A stretch of 64,000 nucleotides of DNA, taken from Kyrpidia tusciae DSM 2912. GTDB lineage: Bacteria; Bacillota; Bacilli; Kyrpidiales; Kyrpidiaceae. Of the stretch, positions 51,703 through 60,376 are shown piece by piece. A program made the translations under genes and the position numbers. The notes beneath the pieces were generated by a model. The model had not been told where the DNA came from, made no database searches, and saw nothing but the letters and a program-made list of their open reading frames with translations. Location: assembly GCF_000092905.1 (NCBI RefSeq), contig NC_014098.1, positions 1 through 64,000 of the forward strand, given 5' to 3'. Position 1 is the stretch's first letter, and each line of letters begins with the position of its first letter.

Positions 51703-52182
51703 GTGGAATTTTGGAACCCGAGCAAGGGGAGCCTCAATCTGGAGGAAGTCGTCAGCGACATTGTGGGATTTATGGCTGAGGCCCCCAGGGAGACATATCG
51801 CCTGATTATCGGAACCGATTCGCAGAATCGACCAGCCCAAGGAAAGACACAGTTCGCGATGGCCATCATCATTCATCGAGTGGGAAAGGGAGCTCGGTAC
51901 TATTTTCATCGGGAGTCCCACCGCATCATTCGTTCGCTGACTCAGCGTCTGTACACCGAGGCGGCCATGTCGGTGGAGTTGGGGGAGAAAGTGCAACACT
52001 ATCTACGTGAGGCCGGTGCCTTGCGGGACATCGAGGTGCACCTGGATATCGGTGAGGAGGGGGCGAGTCGGCAGTTGATCCGGGAGGTTGTGGGCTGGGT
52101 CACCAGCAGCGGTTACACGGCGAAAATCAAACCGGATTCCTTCGGCGCGTCGAAGGTGGCGGATAAATATACCAAGGCTTAG
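51703..52182 (+). CDS. YkuK-family protein (DUF458, RNase H-like)
   Basis: 159-residue protein of the DUF458 family starting MEFWNPSKGSLNLEEVV. YRLIIGTDSQ (about residues 28-40) resembles an RNase H-like first strand with Asp, and IEVHLDIGEEGASRQL is conserved. The closing PDSFGASKVADKYTKA is typical. Function unknown. GTG 51703 follows GGTGGGG; the frame is open earlier but through rsmA. It is 13 bases after rsmA, so co-transcribed. Confidence 0.8.
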   Translation: MEFWNPSKGSLNLEEVVSDIVGFMAEAPRETYRLIIGTDSQNRPAQGKTQFAMAIIIHRVGKGARYYFHRESHRIIRSLTQRLYTEAAMSVELGEKVQHYLREAGALRDIEVHLDIGEEGASRQLIREVVGWVTSSGYTAKIKPDSFGASKVADKYTKA

Positions 52183-52207
52183 TTTGTCGGCAGGGGCGGT
52201 GGTCCAC

Positions 52208-53188
52208 ATGCAAGTCTTTTTGCAAATGATACAATCGCTGCGGGGCAAAAAGATTCTTTTCCTTTGCCACGACCAAGCGGACAGTGACGCACTGGGGGCG
52301 GCCTTCGCCCTCGCCCAGTGGCTGGGTGGAACCGTCGGTGTTCCGCGGGAACCGGCCATTCACACCCGAAAGCTGATCGATGCCACGGGCATGAAAGTGG
52401 TTAAGAATCCCAATCCCGATGCCTTTGAGTCGGTGGTGGTGGTGGACGCGGCCGATGCTTCCCAGTTAGAGCCCGCCGTTCCAGGGGCATTTTACCTTAT
52501 CGACCACCATCCGGACAACCGGCTGGTCGACCGGGCGATCGATGCCCTCTACGACCCGGTATCCTCGACCTGCCAACTCGTCTTTCGCCTGTTAAAAGCG
52601 GCGGGGGCCCTGCCCGGGCGGGAGGCCTCCTTGGCTTTGGCCGCCGGTATCCTCACGGATACGATCCACTTTCACAAAGGGGATGCGGAGTCGTTTCGCA
52701 CCTTTGGCGAGTTGTTGCAAACCGGAGGGGTCTCCTATGAGGATGTGAAGCGGCTCTACTTGGACGATCAGCGCCGGGACCGGGAAGTGATTTTGCGGGC
52801 GGCCCTCGGATCCCGATGGGTCAAACTCGGCGATTACAACATTCTTCTGTCCGAGATCCGGACCAACATCCCCACATTTGTCGCCCGGGCCCTCCTGGAT
52901 CTAGGGGCGGATATGAGCGTTGTGGCCTACGAAGGCCCTGAAGGCACGGAGGTGCGCATGTACGTTCGGGAAGAGATGGCCTCGGCGTGTACCCTGGACG
53001 CCGTAGAGATCATGGAGGCCGTGCCCGGGGTGGGCGCCGGCGAGGTTTGGGGGTTCCGGCAGTTTGCGGCGTTTCGGCATCGGGAGGCGATCCCGTCCAT
53101 CTTGGACCGCGTCATTGAAACGTTAAAATCCAGGCTTGTTGCTCCTCGAAAGGGTGTTGGATCGGGTTTCATGCTCCCCCGCGGATAA
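52208..53188 (+). CDS. DHH/DHHA1 phosphoesterase
   Basis: 326-residue phosphoesterase of the DHH superfamily. CHDQADSDALGAA near residue 24 supplies the D-x-D metal residues; VVVVDAADAS near 79 and LIDHHPDN near 100 are further DHH motifs, with a DHHA1 C-terminal domain. Relatives include nanoRNase and pAp phosphatase (NrnA), but this gene has a DHH motif spacing that does not prove that role. Its 3' end overlaps the convergent glycosyltransferase gene by 20 bases. Confidence 0.75.
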   Translation: MQVFLQMIQSLRGKKILFLCHDQADSDALGAAFALAQWLGGTVGVPREPAIHTRKLIDATGMKVVKNPNPDAFESVVVVDAADASQLEPAVPGAFYLIDHHPDNRLVDRAIDALYDPVSSTCQLVFRLLKAAGALPGREASLALAAGILTDTIHFHKGDAESFRTFGELLQTGGVSYEDVKRLYLDDQRRDREVILRAALGSRWVKLGDYNILLSEIRTNIPTFVARALLDLGADMSVVAYEGPEGTEVRMYVREEMASACTLDAVEIMEAVPGVGAGEVWGFRQFAAFRHREAIPSILDRVIETLKSRLVAPRKGVGSGFMLPRG

Positions 53189-53954
53189 ATTGGACGAGGG
53201 TGGCCAAGTGATCCCATCGGCGTTCGCGATGGGCGCCGATGTACAGGCTGCCGGCGAACTGCCGGGTGCGGGGACGGTTGTTCAAGATGCAGAGCGCCTC
53301 CATGGTGTCCCCGGTGACAGCTTCGAGGACGGCCCTGCGGTGTCCGTTGACCCGGTGGGCGGAAGCCAGCCGGGCGAGAGGGCAGCGCGCCAGGACCTCC
53401 ACCCGCATGCCCAGGCGGGCGGCGTGGGCGAGGAGGGTGGGCGGTTTCGCCACATCGGACAATGGGACGGCCCGAAGGAGCCGAGCGGATAGGGCCACGG
53501 GCCCGAGACTGGGATGAACGCCTTCCAAGCGATTGCCGAAAGGCAGGGATTTCTTAAGCTTATTCCACAAATGGTTCAGCGCCGGGTCCGGAAACTGGTC
53601 CACCCCCAGATCCCACAGCGCGAGGTCGACGTCAAAGTGTTCCACCTTTCGGATGAACGGCCGGAGTTCGTGACGGACGTCGCCGATCCAATCTCCGTCG
53701 TACCACAATGCGTGCGGCACTTCCCGGGCCAATGCCACTGCTGCCCCCACAGCCCGGGGAATATCAATCCCCAAGGGGTGCGGCCACACGAGAACTTCCA
53801 CCCGCGGATCACCGAAAGATCGAACCCGCCATTCAGTACCGTCTCGACAACCGTTGGCGATGACGATCACCGGGTCTGCGCCGGAGGCGCGGAGGATGCG
53901 GAGGGCTCGAACGATTCGCCCCGCCTCGTTGTAGGCCGGCACGATTGACAACAC
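53169..53954 (-). CDS. Family 2-type glycosyltransferase
   Basis: 261-residue protein starting at GTG 53954 after GGGAGGT, with the GT-A opening VPAYNEAGRIVRAL and VIVIANGCRDGT. WYDGDWIGDVRH near residue 93 likely supplies the metal Asp. Only the N-terminal catalytic portion looks canonical; no membrane segment. Acceptor and sugar cannot be told. It is transcribed against yabG. A Bacillus gene is not found at this place, so it is an insertion. Confidence 0.8.
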   Translation of the reverse strand: MLSIVPAYNEAGRIVRALRILRASGADPVIVIANGCRDGTEWRVRSFGDPRVEVLVWPHPLGIDIPRAVGAAVALAREVPHALWYDGDWIGDVRHELRPFIRKVEHFDVDLALWDLGVDQFPDPALNHLWNKLKKSLPFGNRLEGVHPSLGPVALSARLLRAVPLSDVAKPPTLLAHAARLGMRVEVLARCPLARLASAHRVNGHRRAVLEAVTGDTMEALCILNNRPRTRQFAGSLYIGAHRERRWDHLATLVQFIRGGA

Positions 53955-54012
53955 ACGTGGGTACCTCCCTTCCCTTTCTTATATGCCGATGGCCATGTCC
54001 CGAGTATCCGAC

Positions 54013-54040
54013 ACTTGCTGATCCGCTTTGGCATAGAATA
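54013..54040 (+). promoter_or_regulatory. Candidate sigma-K promoter of yabG
   Basis: AC at 54013-54014, 17 bases, then CATAGAATA at 54032-54040, which fits the sigma-K pattern AC-N16/17-CATANNNTA. The yabG start lies about 80 bases downstream; yabG is a known sigma-K gene in B. subtilis. Confidence 0.6.
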
Positions 54041-54129
54041 CGACAGGCCGCGGCGACGGTGTGAGGAGGTGCCGCGAAGAGCCGAGGGCCGGAATGGATG
54101 CGCCAAGCTAAGCGAGGGGAGGGGCGGCC

Positions 54130-54990
54130 TTGTGGAAGCCGGGTGACGTGGTGGCGCGGCAGTCTTACGGGAAAGACCTGTGTTTTGTGATCGTGGAAGT
54201 GGACGAAGAAGCTCGGGTCGCCGTGCTCAAAGGGGTGGACGTGCGACTGATCGCCGATGCCCCCTTCGATGACTTGGTGGCGGTGAGTGAAGAGGAGCTC
54301 AGGACCTATCTGTCTGATGAATCCCGGGCGGAAAAGGAGTCGCTTCAATTGGTGCGGCGACGCCGGGAGGTAGAGGCGGATAAACTGCGTATGCGGGCGG
54401 AGATGAAATTTCGCCAGACTCACGATTTTTTTGAGCGCCCCGGCCGGGTTCTACACTTGGATGGAGACGGCGCTTATCTGAACAAATGTCTCCAGGCCTA
54501 TCGGGATCTCGGCATCCCGGCCGAGGGGCGCCATATGCCGGAATCCCGCATGGCAGATGCGCTCCCGGAGTTATTGGATCAATTTCAGCCGGACATTCTC
54601 ATTCTCACTGGTCACGACGGGCTTCTGCGCAAGGGCCAGGACCTCATGAATATTTTTAATTATCGGAACTCCGAACATTTTATTCGCGCCGTGCGCGTGG
54701 CCCGGAGATGGGAAAGAAGTCTGGATGATTTGATTATTTTCGCCGGTGCCTGTCAATCCCATTACGAAGGGTTGCTCGAAGCGGGGGCGAATTTTGCCAG
54801 TTCTCCCCACCGGATCCTGATTCATGCCCTGGATCCGGTACTGATTGCGGAAAAAATCGCCTATACCCCCATTAATCAGACGGTGAACATTTTTGACGTC
54901 GTCCGCTCCACCATTACCGGAACGGATGGGTTGGGGGGGATTGAGTCCCGGGGAAAGTACCGCATCGGCCTGCCTCGGTCTCCCTATTGA
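54130..54990 (+). CDS. yabG: Sporulation-specific protease YabG
   Basis: Cysteine-type peptidase that trims spore coat proteins late in sporulation, 286 residues from TTG 54130 after GAGGGGAGGGG. MWKPGDVVARQSYGKDLCF and the core VLHLDGDGAYLNKC, LTGHDGLLRKG and IIFAGACQSHYEGLLEAG, with His and Cys in the GACQSH region, match YabG. It marks the organism as a spore former. In B. subtilis it is also placed before veg. Confidence 0.95.
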   Translation: MWKPGDVVARQSYGKDLCFVIVEVDEEARVAVLKGVDVRLIADAPFDDLVAVSEEELRTYLSDESRAEKESLQLVRRRREVEADKLRMRAEMKFRQTHDFFERPGRVLHLDGDGAYLNKCLQAYRDLGIPAEGRHMPESRMADALPELLDQFQPDILILTGHDGLLRKGQDLMNIFNYRNSEHFIRAVRVARRWERSLDDLIIFAGACQSHYEGLLEAGANFASSPHRILIHALDPVLIAEKIAYTPINQTVNIFDVVRSTITGTDGLGGIESRGKYRIGLPRSPY

Positions 54991-55063
54991 ATCTGCCCCG
55001 GAAAAGGGGTGTATAATAAATCAGATTGGGTAGGCCAAGGGCCGAAAGGGGTGCGGGCAAAGG

Positions 55064-56005
55064 ATGAGACTGGGGTGTTTCGCGATCGATGGGGAGGCCC
55101 GACTGGGCCTCGCCCGGGGTGAGGAGTGGGTGGTGGACGCGGCGGCTGCCCAGCGGCGTCTTTCCGAGGCGGGTTTAGTGGCGGATGGCCCATTGACGGG
55201 TGGCGATGTACGGGCGGTGATCGAGGATTGGGATGGGCCGGCCGGACAGGCTCTGCGTGCTCTTCATCACGCTCTGGAAACGGCTGGGGACGCGAACTGG
55301 TTGGCCCCCGGAGCCGGGGTCGTCTTTGCGCTGGAAGAGGTGGAGATGTTGCCCCCTCTGGGGACTCCGAGGAAGAATGTTCTATGCCTGGGCAAGAACT
55401 ACGCCGATCACGCCCGGGAGATGAAATCTGAGCGTCCGGAGTATCCGGTGGTGTTTTCAAAAGCGACTTCTTCCTTAACGGGCCACGGGAGCGGGATTCT
55501 GCGCCACCGGGGTGTGACGGATCAATTGGATTATGAGGGTGAGCTGGCGGTGGTGGTGGGGCGCCGGGCCCGGGGGGTGTCCCGAAAAGAAGCGATGGAT
55601 TACATATTCGGGTACACGTTGATCAATGACGTCACCGCCCGGGATTGGCAGCGCAGGCATCTGCAGTGGCACCTGGGGAAGAGCTTCGATACGTTTTGCC
55701 CCATGGGCCCTTTTGTGGTGCCGAAAGAAGATGCGCCTCCCATTCAAGAAATGGTGTTGGAAACCCGGGTTAACGGCGAGCTGCGCCAGAGAGGCCGGCT
55801 GACCGACCTGATTTTTGACATTCCGACGATCCTGGAGGTCATTAGTGCGGGAATCACCCTTGAGCCCGGGGATGTCATCGCCACCGGAACGCCGGCGGGG
55901 GTGGGGATGGGATTTCAACCTCCCCGGTTTTTGGATGTAGGGGATCGTATCGAAATTTCAGTGAATGGCATCGGTACATTGAGGAACTGGGTGATCGAAG
56001 GGTAA
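55064..56005 (+). CDS. Fumarylacetoacetate hydrolase-family protein
   Basis: 313-residue protein with an N-terminal module of about 90 residues and the FAH fold. Metal and substrate residues are seen in VLCLGKNYADHAREM, LDYEGELAVVVGRRARG, FGYTLINDVTARDWQRRH and GDVIATGTPAGVGMG. Relatives are acylpyruvate hydrolases, oxaloacetate decarboxylases or isomerases in aromatic breakdown; which one is open. It is inserted between yabG and veg, a place that lacks it in B. subtilis. Confidence 0.88.
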   Translation: MRLGCFAIDGEARLGLARGEEWVVDAAAAQRRLSEAGLVADGPLTGGDVRAVIEDWDGPAGQALRALHHALETAGDANWLAPGAGVVFALEEVEMLPPLGTPRKNVLCLGKNYADHAREMKSERPEYPVVFSKATSSLTGHGSGILRHRGVTDQLDYEGELAVVVGRRARGVSRKEAMDYIFGYTLINDVTARDWQRRHLQWHLGKSFDTFCPMGPFVVPKEDAPPIQEMVLETRVNGELRQRGRLTDLIFDIPTILEVISAGITLEPGDVIATGTPAGVGMGFQPPRFLDVGDRIEISVNGIGTLRNWVIEG

Positions 56006-56043
56006 CGCCAAGTTTTGCGGCAAGGGATGACCCGATTCACCGA

Positions 56044-56073
56044 TTGACAACGATTTTGACCTCCTGCTATAAT
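56044..56073 (+). promoter_or_regulatory. veg promoter 1
   Basis: TTGACA at 56044-56049, 18-bp spacer and TATAAT at 56068-56073 with TGC upstream. Near-consensus sigma-A promoter. Confidence 0.75.
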
Positions 56074-56084
56074 AGAGCCTTCAT

Positions 56085-56114
56085 TTGACAATGTGAAGTC
56101 CTTCATGGTACACT
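56085..56114 (+). promoter_or_regulatory. veg promoter 2
   Basis: TTGACA at 56085-56090, 18-bp spacer and TACACT at 56109-56114 with TGG upstream. Tandem with promoter 1, about 40 bases closer to veg. Confidence 0.7.
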
Positions 56115-56138
56115 GTCCTCGAGAAAGAGGTGGTGCGG

Positions 56139-56414
56139 GTGGCGGCGAAGAATGCGCTTTTGGAGATTAAGCGCAGCCTCGACAGCTACGTGGGGGAGAA
56201 GATCCTGATCCGGGCCAATAACGGACGACGCAAGATGATCGAGCGGACAGGTATTCTGGAAGAGACCTATCCGTCTGTTTTTGTGATCAAGTTGGATCAG
56301 TCGGACCACTCGTTCAAACGCGTTTCGTACAGCTACGCCGATATTCTGACGGAGACGGTGGAGTTGATGATCATGCGGGACGATGAGCCCGTGCGGGTTT
56401 GTATCGAACGGTAG
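56139..56414 (+). CDS. veg: Veg protein
   Basis: 91-residue protein highly conserved in Firmicutes: [20 protein letters not shown], then [20 protein letters not shown] and [15 protein letters not shown]. Veg stimulates biofilm formation in B. subtilis through SinR, and its promoter is unusually strong there. GTG 56139 follows AAGAGGTGG and fits the family start MAKT; upstream in-frame GTG codons at 56130 and 56133 are alternatives. Two good promoters precede it. Confidence 0.95.
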   Translation: MAAKNALLEIKRSLDSYVGEKILIRANNGRRKMIERTGILEETYPSVFVIKLDQSDHSFKRVSYSYADILTETVELMIMRDDEPVRVCIER

Positions 56415-56447
56415 CACCGGCCACCCACCTTGAAGGGGAGGCAACGA

Positions 56448-56476
56448 TGGGCCGCAAGGATGCGGCCCTTTTCGTA
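56448..56476 (+). terminator. Terminator of veg
   Basis: GGGCCGCA (56448-56455), loop AGGA, TGCGGCCC (56460-56467), then TTTTCGTATTTTT. It also overlaps an ATG (56446) that opens the longer sspF frame. Confidence 0.7.
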
Positions 56477-56569
56477 TTTTTGAGGCGCATGTTCGGGAAT
56501 CGCGCCGGGGATACTGAGAGATGGACGCCTAAAAGACTCCCAGAGTCGTTGACAGGAGGGGATCGGCTC

Positions 56570-56758
56570 GTGCCGAGACGGCGTGGCGTAATGTCCGAGG
56601 AATTTAAGGTCGAGTTGGCAAAGGACCTCGGATTCTACGACACCGTGCAGCGGGAAGGCTGGGGTGGCATTCGCGCCCGGGATGCCGGGAATATGGTTCG
56701 CAGAGCCATCGAGATCGCCGAGAAAGCGTTGCGGGAGCGCCACGACACCGACCTGTAA
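56570..56758 (+). CDS. sspF: Small acid-soluble spore protein, alpha/beta type (SspF-like)
   Basis: 62-residue SASP whose sequence [19 protein letters not shown] then [20 protein letters not shown] is the SspF pattern; SASP coat and protect spore DNA. The frame is open to 56399, but GTG 56570 follows AGGAGGGG and gives the usual length. A longer version would begin at ATG 56446 with GGGGAGG upstream, yet a terminator hairpin sits inside it. Adjacent to veg as in B. subtilis. A sigma-G promoter was not identified. Confidence 0.9.
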   Translation: MPRRRGVMSEEFKVELAKDLGFYDTVQREGWGGIRARDAGNMVRRAIEIAEKALRERHDTDL

Positions 56759-56766
56759 GGCGGCCG

Positions 56767-56793
56767 GCCAGGGGCCATCCCCTGGCTTTTTTT
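56767..56793 (+). terminator. Terminator of sspF
   Basis: GCCAGGGG (56767-56774), CCAT loop, CCCCTGGC (56779-56786), then seven T. Confidence 0.8.
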
Positions 56794-56812
56794 CTTAAGG
56801 AGGGGGCAATGG

Positions 56813-57652
56813 GTGCGAGCGACGCCGGGACCTCTGGTGATCATCGGCGGGGCTGAAGACAAACAAGGAGACTGCGTCATCTTGCGGGAACTGATTCGTC
56901 TGGCCGGAGGGGAACAGGCGCGCATCGTCGTGATCACCGCAGCGACGGAATTTCCCATCGAGGTAGGTAACGAGTACGTGCAAGTCCTGACGCGCTTGGG
57001 AGCTGAAGAGGTCCATCCTCTCCACATCGTAAAGCGGGAGGACGCGAGCGCCCCCTTCGCCGTGCGATTAGTGGAACGGGCGAGTTGTGTATTTTTTACG
57101 GGCGGTGAACAGGGGCGTATCACCCGTTTATTGGGCGGTACACAGTTGGATGCTGCGCTCCACCGGCGGCATGGGGACGGGTTGGTCTTGGCCGGGACCA
57201 GCGCCGGCGCTTCCGTGATGTCCAGCACGATGATTGTCGAAGGGGAGGCAGAAACGAGTCCTCGTCCGGGAATTGTTCACATGGAGCCGGGCATGGAGTT
57301 TTTGAATGGCGTGGTGATTGATCAGCATTTCGCCCAGCGGGGTCGGCTCGGGCGACTGTTGTCAGCGGTGACCAAGTATCCTCATCATCTCGGGATGGGG
57401 ATCGACGAAAACACGGCGGTGGTCGTTTCAGGGGTAGAATGCCGAGTAATTGGCACCGGAGCGGTGAGCATCGTGGACGCCAGTGCCCTCACTTACGCGA
57501 ACGTCGAGTCTGCCGACCGGGGGGAGCCCCTGGCCCTGTGTGGCATTCGGCTGCACGTACTGCCCGCGGGCCATCGATTCGATCTGCGGGACCGCCGGCC
57601 GATTCTGGAAGACGTTGAACCTCACCGAGGAGATGAGGAGTTGACATCATGA
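56813..57652 (+). CDS. cphB: Cyanophycinase
   Basis: Peptidase S51-family enzyme that splits cyanophycin into beta-Asp-Arg dipeptides, 279 residues from GTG 56813 after AAGGAGGGGG. LVIIGGAEDKQGD near residue 8, VFFTGGEQGRITRLL near residue 91 and the nucleophile serine in GTSAGASVMS near residue 127 are typical, with HFAQRGRLGRL near residue 178. Its stop overlaps the cphA start (ATGA), so breakdown and synthesis are coded together. In B. subtilis sspF is followed directly by ispE. Confidence 0.94.
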   Translation: MRATPGPLVIIGGAEDKQGDCVILRELIRLAGGEQARIVVITAATEFPIEVGNEYVQVLTRLGAEEVHPLHIVKREDASAPFAVRLVERASCVFFTGGEQGRITRLLGGTQLDAALHRRHGDGLVLAGTSAGASVMSSTMIVEGEAETSPRPGIVHMEPGMEFLNGVVIDQHFAQRGRLGRLLSAVTKYPHHLGMGIDENTAVVVSGVECRVIGTGAVSIVDASALTYANVESADRGEPLALCGIRLHVLPAGHRFDLRDRRPILEDVEPHRGDEELTS

Positions 57653-60324
57653 AGATTCTCGATGTCCGGTTTATTCCCGGGCCGAATATCTACGTGAGCA
57701 AGCCCATTCTCGTTGCCCGAGTCGATCTGGAGGAGTTGACGGAGCGCGAAAGCAATGAGTTTCCGGGTTTTGTCGACCGGCTCATCGAACATCTTCCCGG
57801 GGTGACCGATCATCACTGTGCCAAAGGAATGCCGGGGGGATTCGTGGAACGGCTGCGGGAAGGTACATATTTTGGCCACGTTCTGGAGCATGTCACGCTG
57901 GAACTGACCGATCGCATCGATGCCCCGGCGTATTTCGGGAAAACTCTGTACGCCGGCCGTGCCGGACTCTACGATGTGGTGATGGAGTGTCACGCTCCCG
58001 AGGCGATGACTCGACTCATTGCTGTGGCCGCCGACCTGATTCAGGCATTGGTTGACGGGCGTCCGTTCTCGTTGGACGCGGCGCTGCAAGAGGCTGCGGA
58101 TATCCATCGCCGCCACCGTTTAGGACCGAGCACGGCGGCAATCGTCCGAGAGGCCGAGGCCCGGGGAATTCCCTGGAGGAGGATACTCGACGGCAGTTTT
58201 GTCCAACTCGGGACGGGAAAATGGGCGAAGCGTATCGAAGCCACGATCGGTCCCGAGACCTCTGCGGTGGCGGTGGACATTGCGTGCAACAAAGCGTATA
58301 CCAAAGCTGTTCTGAAGGAGGCTGGGGTTCCGGTGCCCGACGGCGGCACCGCTTTATCCGAAGAGGAGGCGGCGCGGATCGCCCGGGACGTGGGATTGCC
58401 CGTGACAGTCAAACCCGTGCACGGCAATCAAGGCCGCGGGGTCAGTGTGCGCGTGAATACCGAGGGCGAGGTCCGGGAAGCGTACCGGCGGGCCGCGGAG
58501 ATCGATCCCGAGGTGATCGTTGAAAAGTGGGTTCCCGGGGCACAATATCGGATCCTGATCGTGCGCGGCCGAATGGTGGCGGCTTCCCTCCGCCATCCGC
58601 CCCGGGTGGTGGGGGATGGCGTGCACCAGGTCCGCGAACTGATCGAGCTGGAAAATATGGATCCGCGTCGGGGCGTCGGGCACGAGAAACCGTTGACCCG
58701 TATTCCCATCGACGAAGTTGTTCTCCGGCAACTGCGGGCCCAGGGGCTCGATTTAGAGGCGGTTCCTGCAGTCGGGCGCGTCGTGGTGTTGCGGGACAGT
58801 GCCAATCTCAGCACCGGTGGTACGGCGGAGGACGTGTCCGACCGGGTTCACCCGGACCAGCGTTGGTTGTGCGAAAGGGCCGCCCGGGCGGTGGGGTTGG
58901 ACATCTGCGGCGTCGACCTGATGACACCGGACATCGCCCGGCCGGTGAATGAGGTCGGGGCGGTGGTGCTGGAAGTCAACGCGGCGCCCGGGATTCGGAT
59001 GCACGAGTTTCCCTCGCAAGGGGCGGCCCGGAACGCGGGCCGGGCCATTGTGGATGCGTTGTTTCCACCCGGCCATCCCACCCGGGTGCCGGTATACGCG
59101 GTGACTGGGACGAATGGGAAAACCACCACCACCCGAATGATCGCTCATATCCTACAAAGCTGTGGCGAAACGGTGGGAGCCGCCACCACGGATGGTATCT
59201 ACATAGGTGGGCGAAAGATCGTGGAGGGAGACACCACTGGCCCCTTCAGTGCCCGAACGGTGCTGGCTCACCCGGATGTCACGGCGGTGGTTTTGGAGAC
59301 GGCCCGGGGTGGTATCATTCGGGGAGGCTTGGGGTACGACTGGGCGGATGTGGCGGTGTTGACCAATATTTCCTTGGACCACATCGGCCAGGACCAGATT
59401 GAAACACTGGAGGATTTGATTTTTGTGAAATCCCTGGTGGCCGAGCGGGTGTATCCCGGTGGCGCCGTCGTTCTCAACGCCGATGACCCTTGTTTGGTCG
59501 ATTTGGCGGGGCGTCTGCGTCGTCGGATCGTATTTTTCAGCATGAGGCCGGATAACCCGGTGGTGTTGCGCCATCTCGCCATTGGGGGAACGACGATTCT
59601 CGCAAAAGATGGCTGGATTCTGGAACGGACCGGGGCGCGGACTTGGCCGATTGTGAGAGTGGTCGCCGTTCCCGTGGCTTGCCGCGGAGCGGCGGGGTTT
59701 CACGTGGCCAACGCCCTGGCGGCTGCCGCGGCTTGCCGGGCGGGGGGGATCCCCCGTTCCCAGATCGCCCATGCACTCCGCCGCTTTGGCCGGGAAGTGG
59801 ACAATCCGGGGCGAACCAATCTGTACCGTGTAGGTCGCAGTTACGTCATGGTGGATTATGGGCACAATCCCCACAGCTTTGCCGCCGTCGGACAGCTGGT
59901 GCAGCAATGGCCCGGCCCTCGGGTCACTGGGGTTATCGGGGTTCCGGGGGACCGGGATGATTCGATCATCCAGGCTGCGGGGAGGGAAGCGGCGCGTCAT
60001 TTTCAGAGGATCTGGGTCAAGGAGGACAGGGATACGCGAGGGCGTGACAAGGGGGAGGTGGCCGGGCTATTGACCGAGGCGGTGCGCGGCGTCAACCCGC
60101 TTTTGCCGCTGTATGTCAATCTGGAGGAAACCGCGGCTTTGGGCGAGGCGGTGAGCTCCTCTTTACCTGGTGAGCTCGTGGTGGTTTTCTATGAAAAAAA
60201 AGGCCCCATTCTACAGACCCTGGAGGAATTAGGAGCTGAGCGGGTCTGGGATTGGCCCCGGGCGTCGGACCGCAGTCAGAACGCAAGGGAGGTGAGACAC
60301 CTTTGGCAGACCACGTTACAATAG
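57649..60324 (+). CDS. cphA: Cyanophycin synthetase
   Basis: Polymerises L-Asp and L-Arg into multi-L-arginyl-poly-L-aspartate, a nitrogen store, using ATP. 891 residues, as in classical CphA1. An N-terminal domain (about 1-160) is followed by an ATP-grasp domain (about 215-470, [18 protein letters not shown] and [15 protein letters not shown]) and a Mur-ligase-like domain with P-loop [14 protein letters not shown] near residue 487. It starts inside the cphB stop. The N-terminal domain supplies primer processing in some relatives. Confidence 0.96.
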   Translation: MKILDVRFIPGPNIYVSKPILVARVDLEELTERESNEFPGFVDRLIEHLPGVTDHHCAKGMPGGFVERLREGTYFGHVLEHVTLELTDRIDAPAYFGKTLYAGRAGLYDVVMECHAPEAMTRLIAVAADLIQALVDGRPFSLDAALQEAADIHRRHRLGPSTAAIVREAEARGIPWRRILDGSFVQLGTGKWAKRIEATIGPETSAVAVDIACNKAYTKAVLKEAGVPVPDGGTALSEEEAARIARDVGLPVTVKPVHGNQGRGVSVRVNTEGEVREAYRRAAEIDPEVIVEKWVPGAQYRILIVRGRMVAASLRHPPRVVGDGVHQVRELIELENMDPRRGVGHEKPLTRIPIDEVVLRQLRAQGLDLEAVPAVGRVVVLRDSANLSTGGTAEDVSDRVHPDQRWLCERAARAVGLDICGVDLMTPDIARPVNEVGAVVLEVNAAPGIRMHEFPSQGAARNAGRAIVDALFPPGHPTRVPVYAVTGTNGKTTTTRMIAHILQSCGETVGAATTDGIYIGGRKIVEGDTTGPFSARTVLAHPDVTAVVLETARGGIIRGGLGYDWADVAVLTNISLDHIGQDQIETLEDLIFVKSLVAERVYPGGAVVLNADDPCLVDLAGRLRRRIVFFSMRPDNPVVLRHLAIGGTTILAKDGWILERTGARTWPIVRVVAVPVACRGAAGFHVANALAAAAACRAGGIPRSQIAHALRRFGREVDNPGRTNLYRVGRSYVMVDYGHNPHSFAAVGQLVQQWPGPRVTGVIGVPGDRDDSIIQAAGREAARHFQRIWVKEDRDTRGRDKGEVAGLLTEAVRGVNPLLPLYVNLEETAALGEAVSSSLPGELVVVFYEKKGPILQTLEELGAERVWDWPRASDRSQNAREVRHLWQTTLQ

Positions 60325-60376
60325 AGTTGAGTGGAGACAGTGTAGCGGCGATGGAGGTCTGGCGGGGAGGACGACC

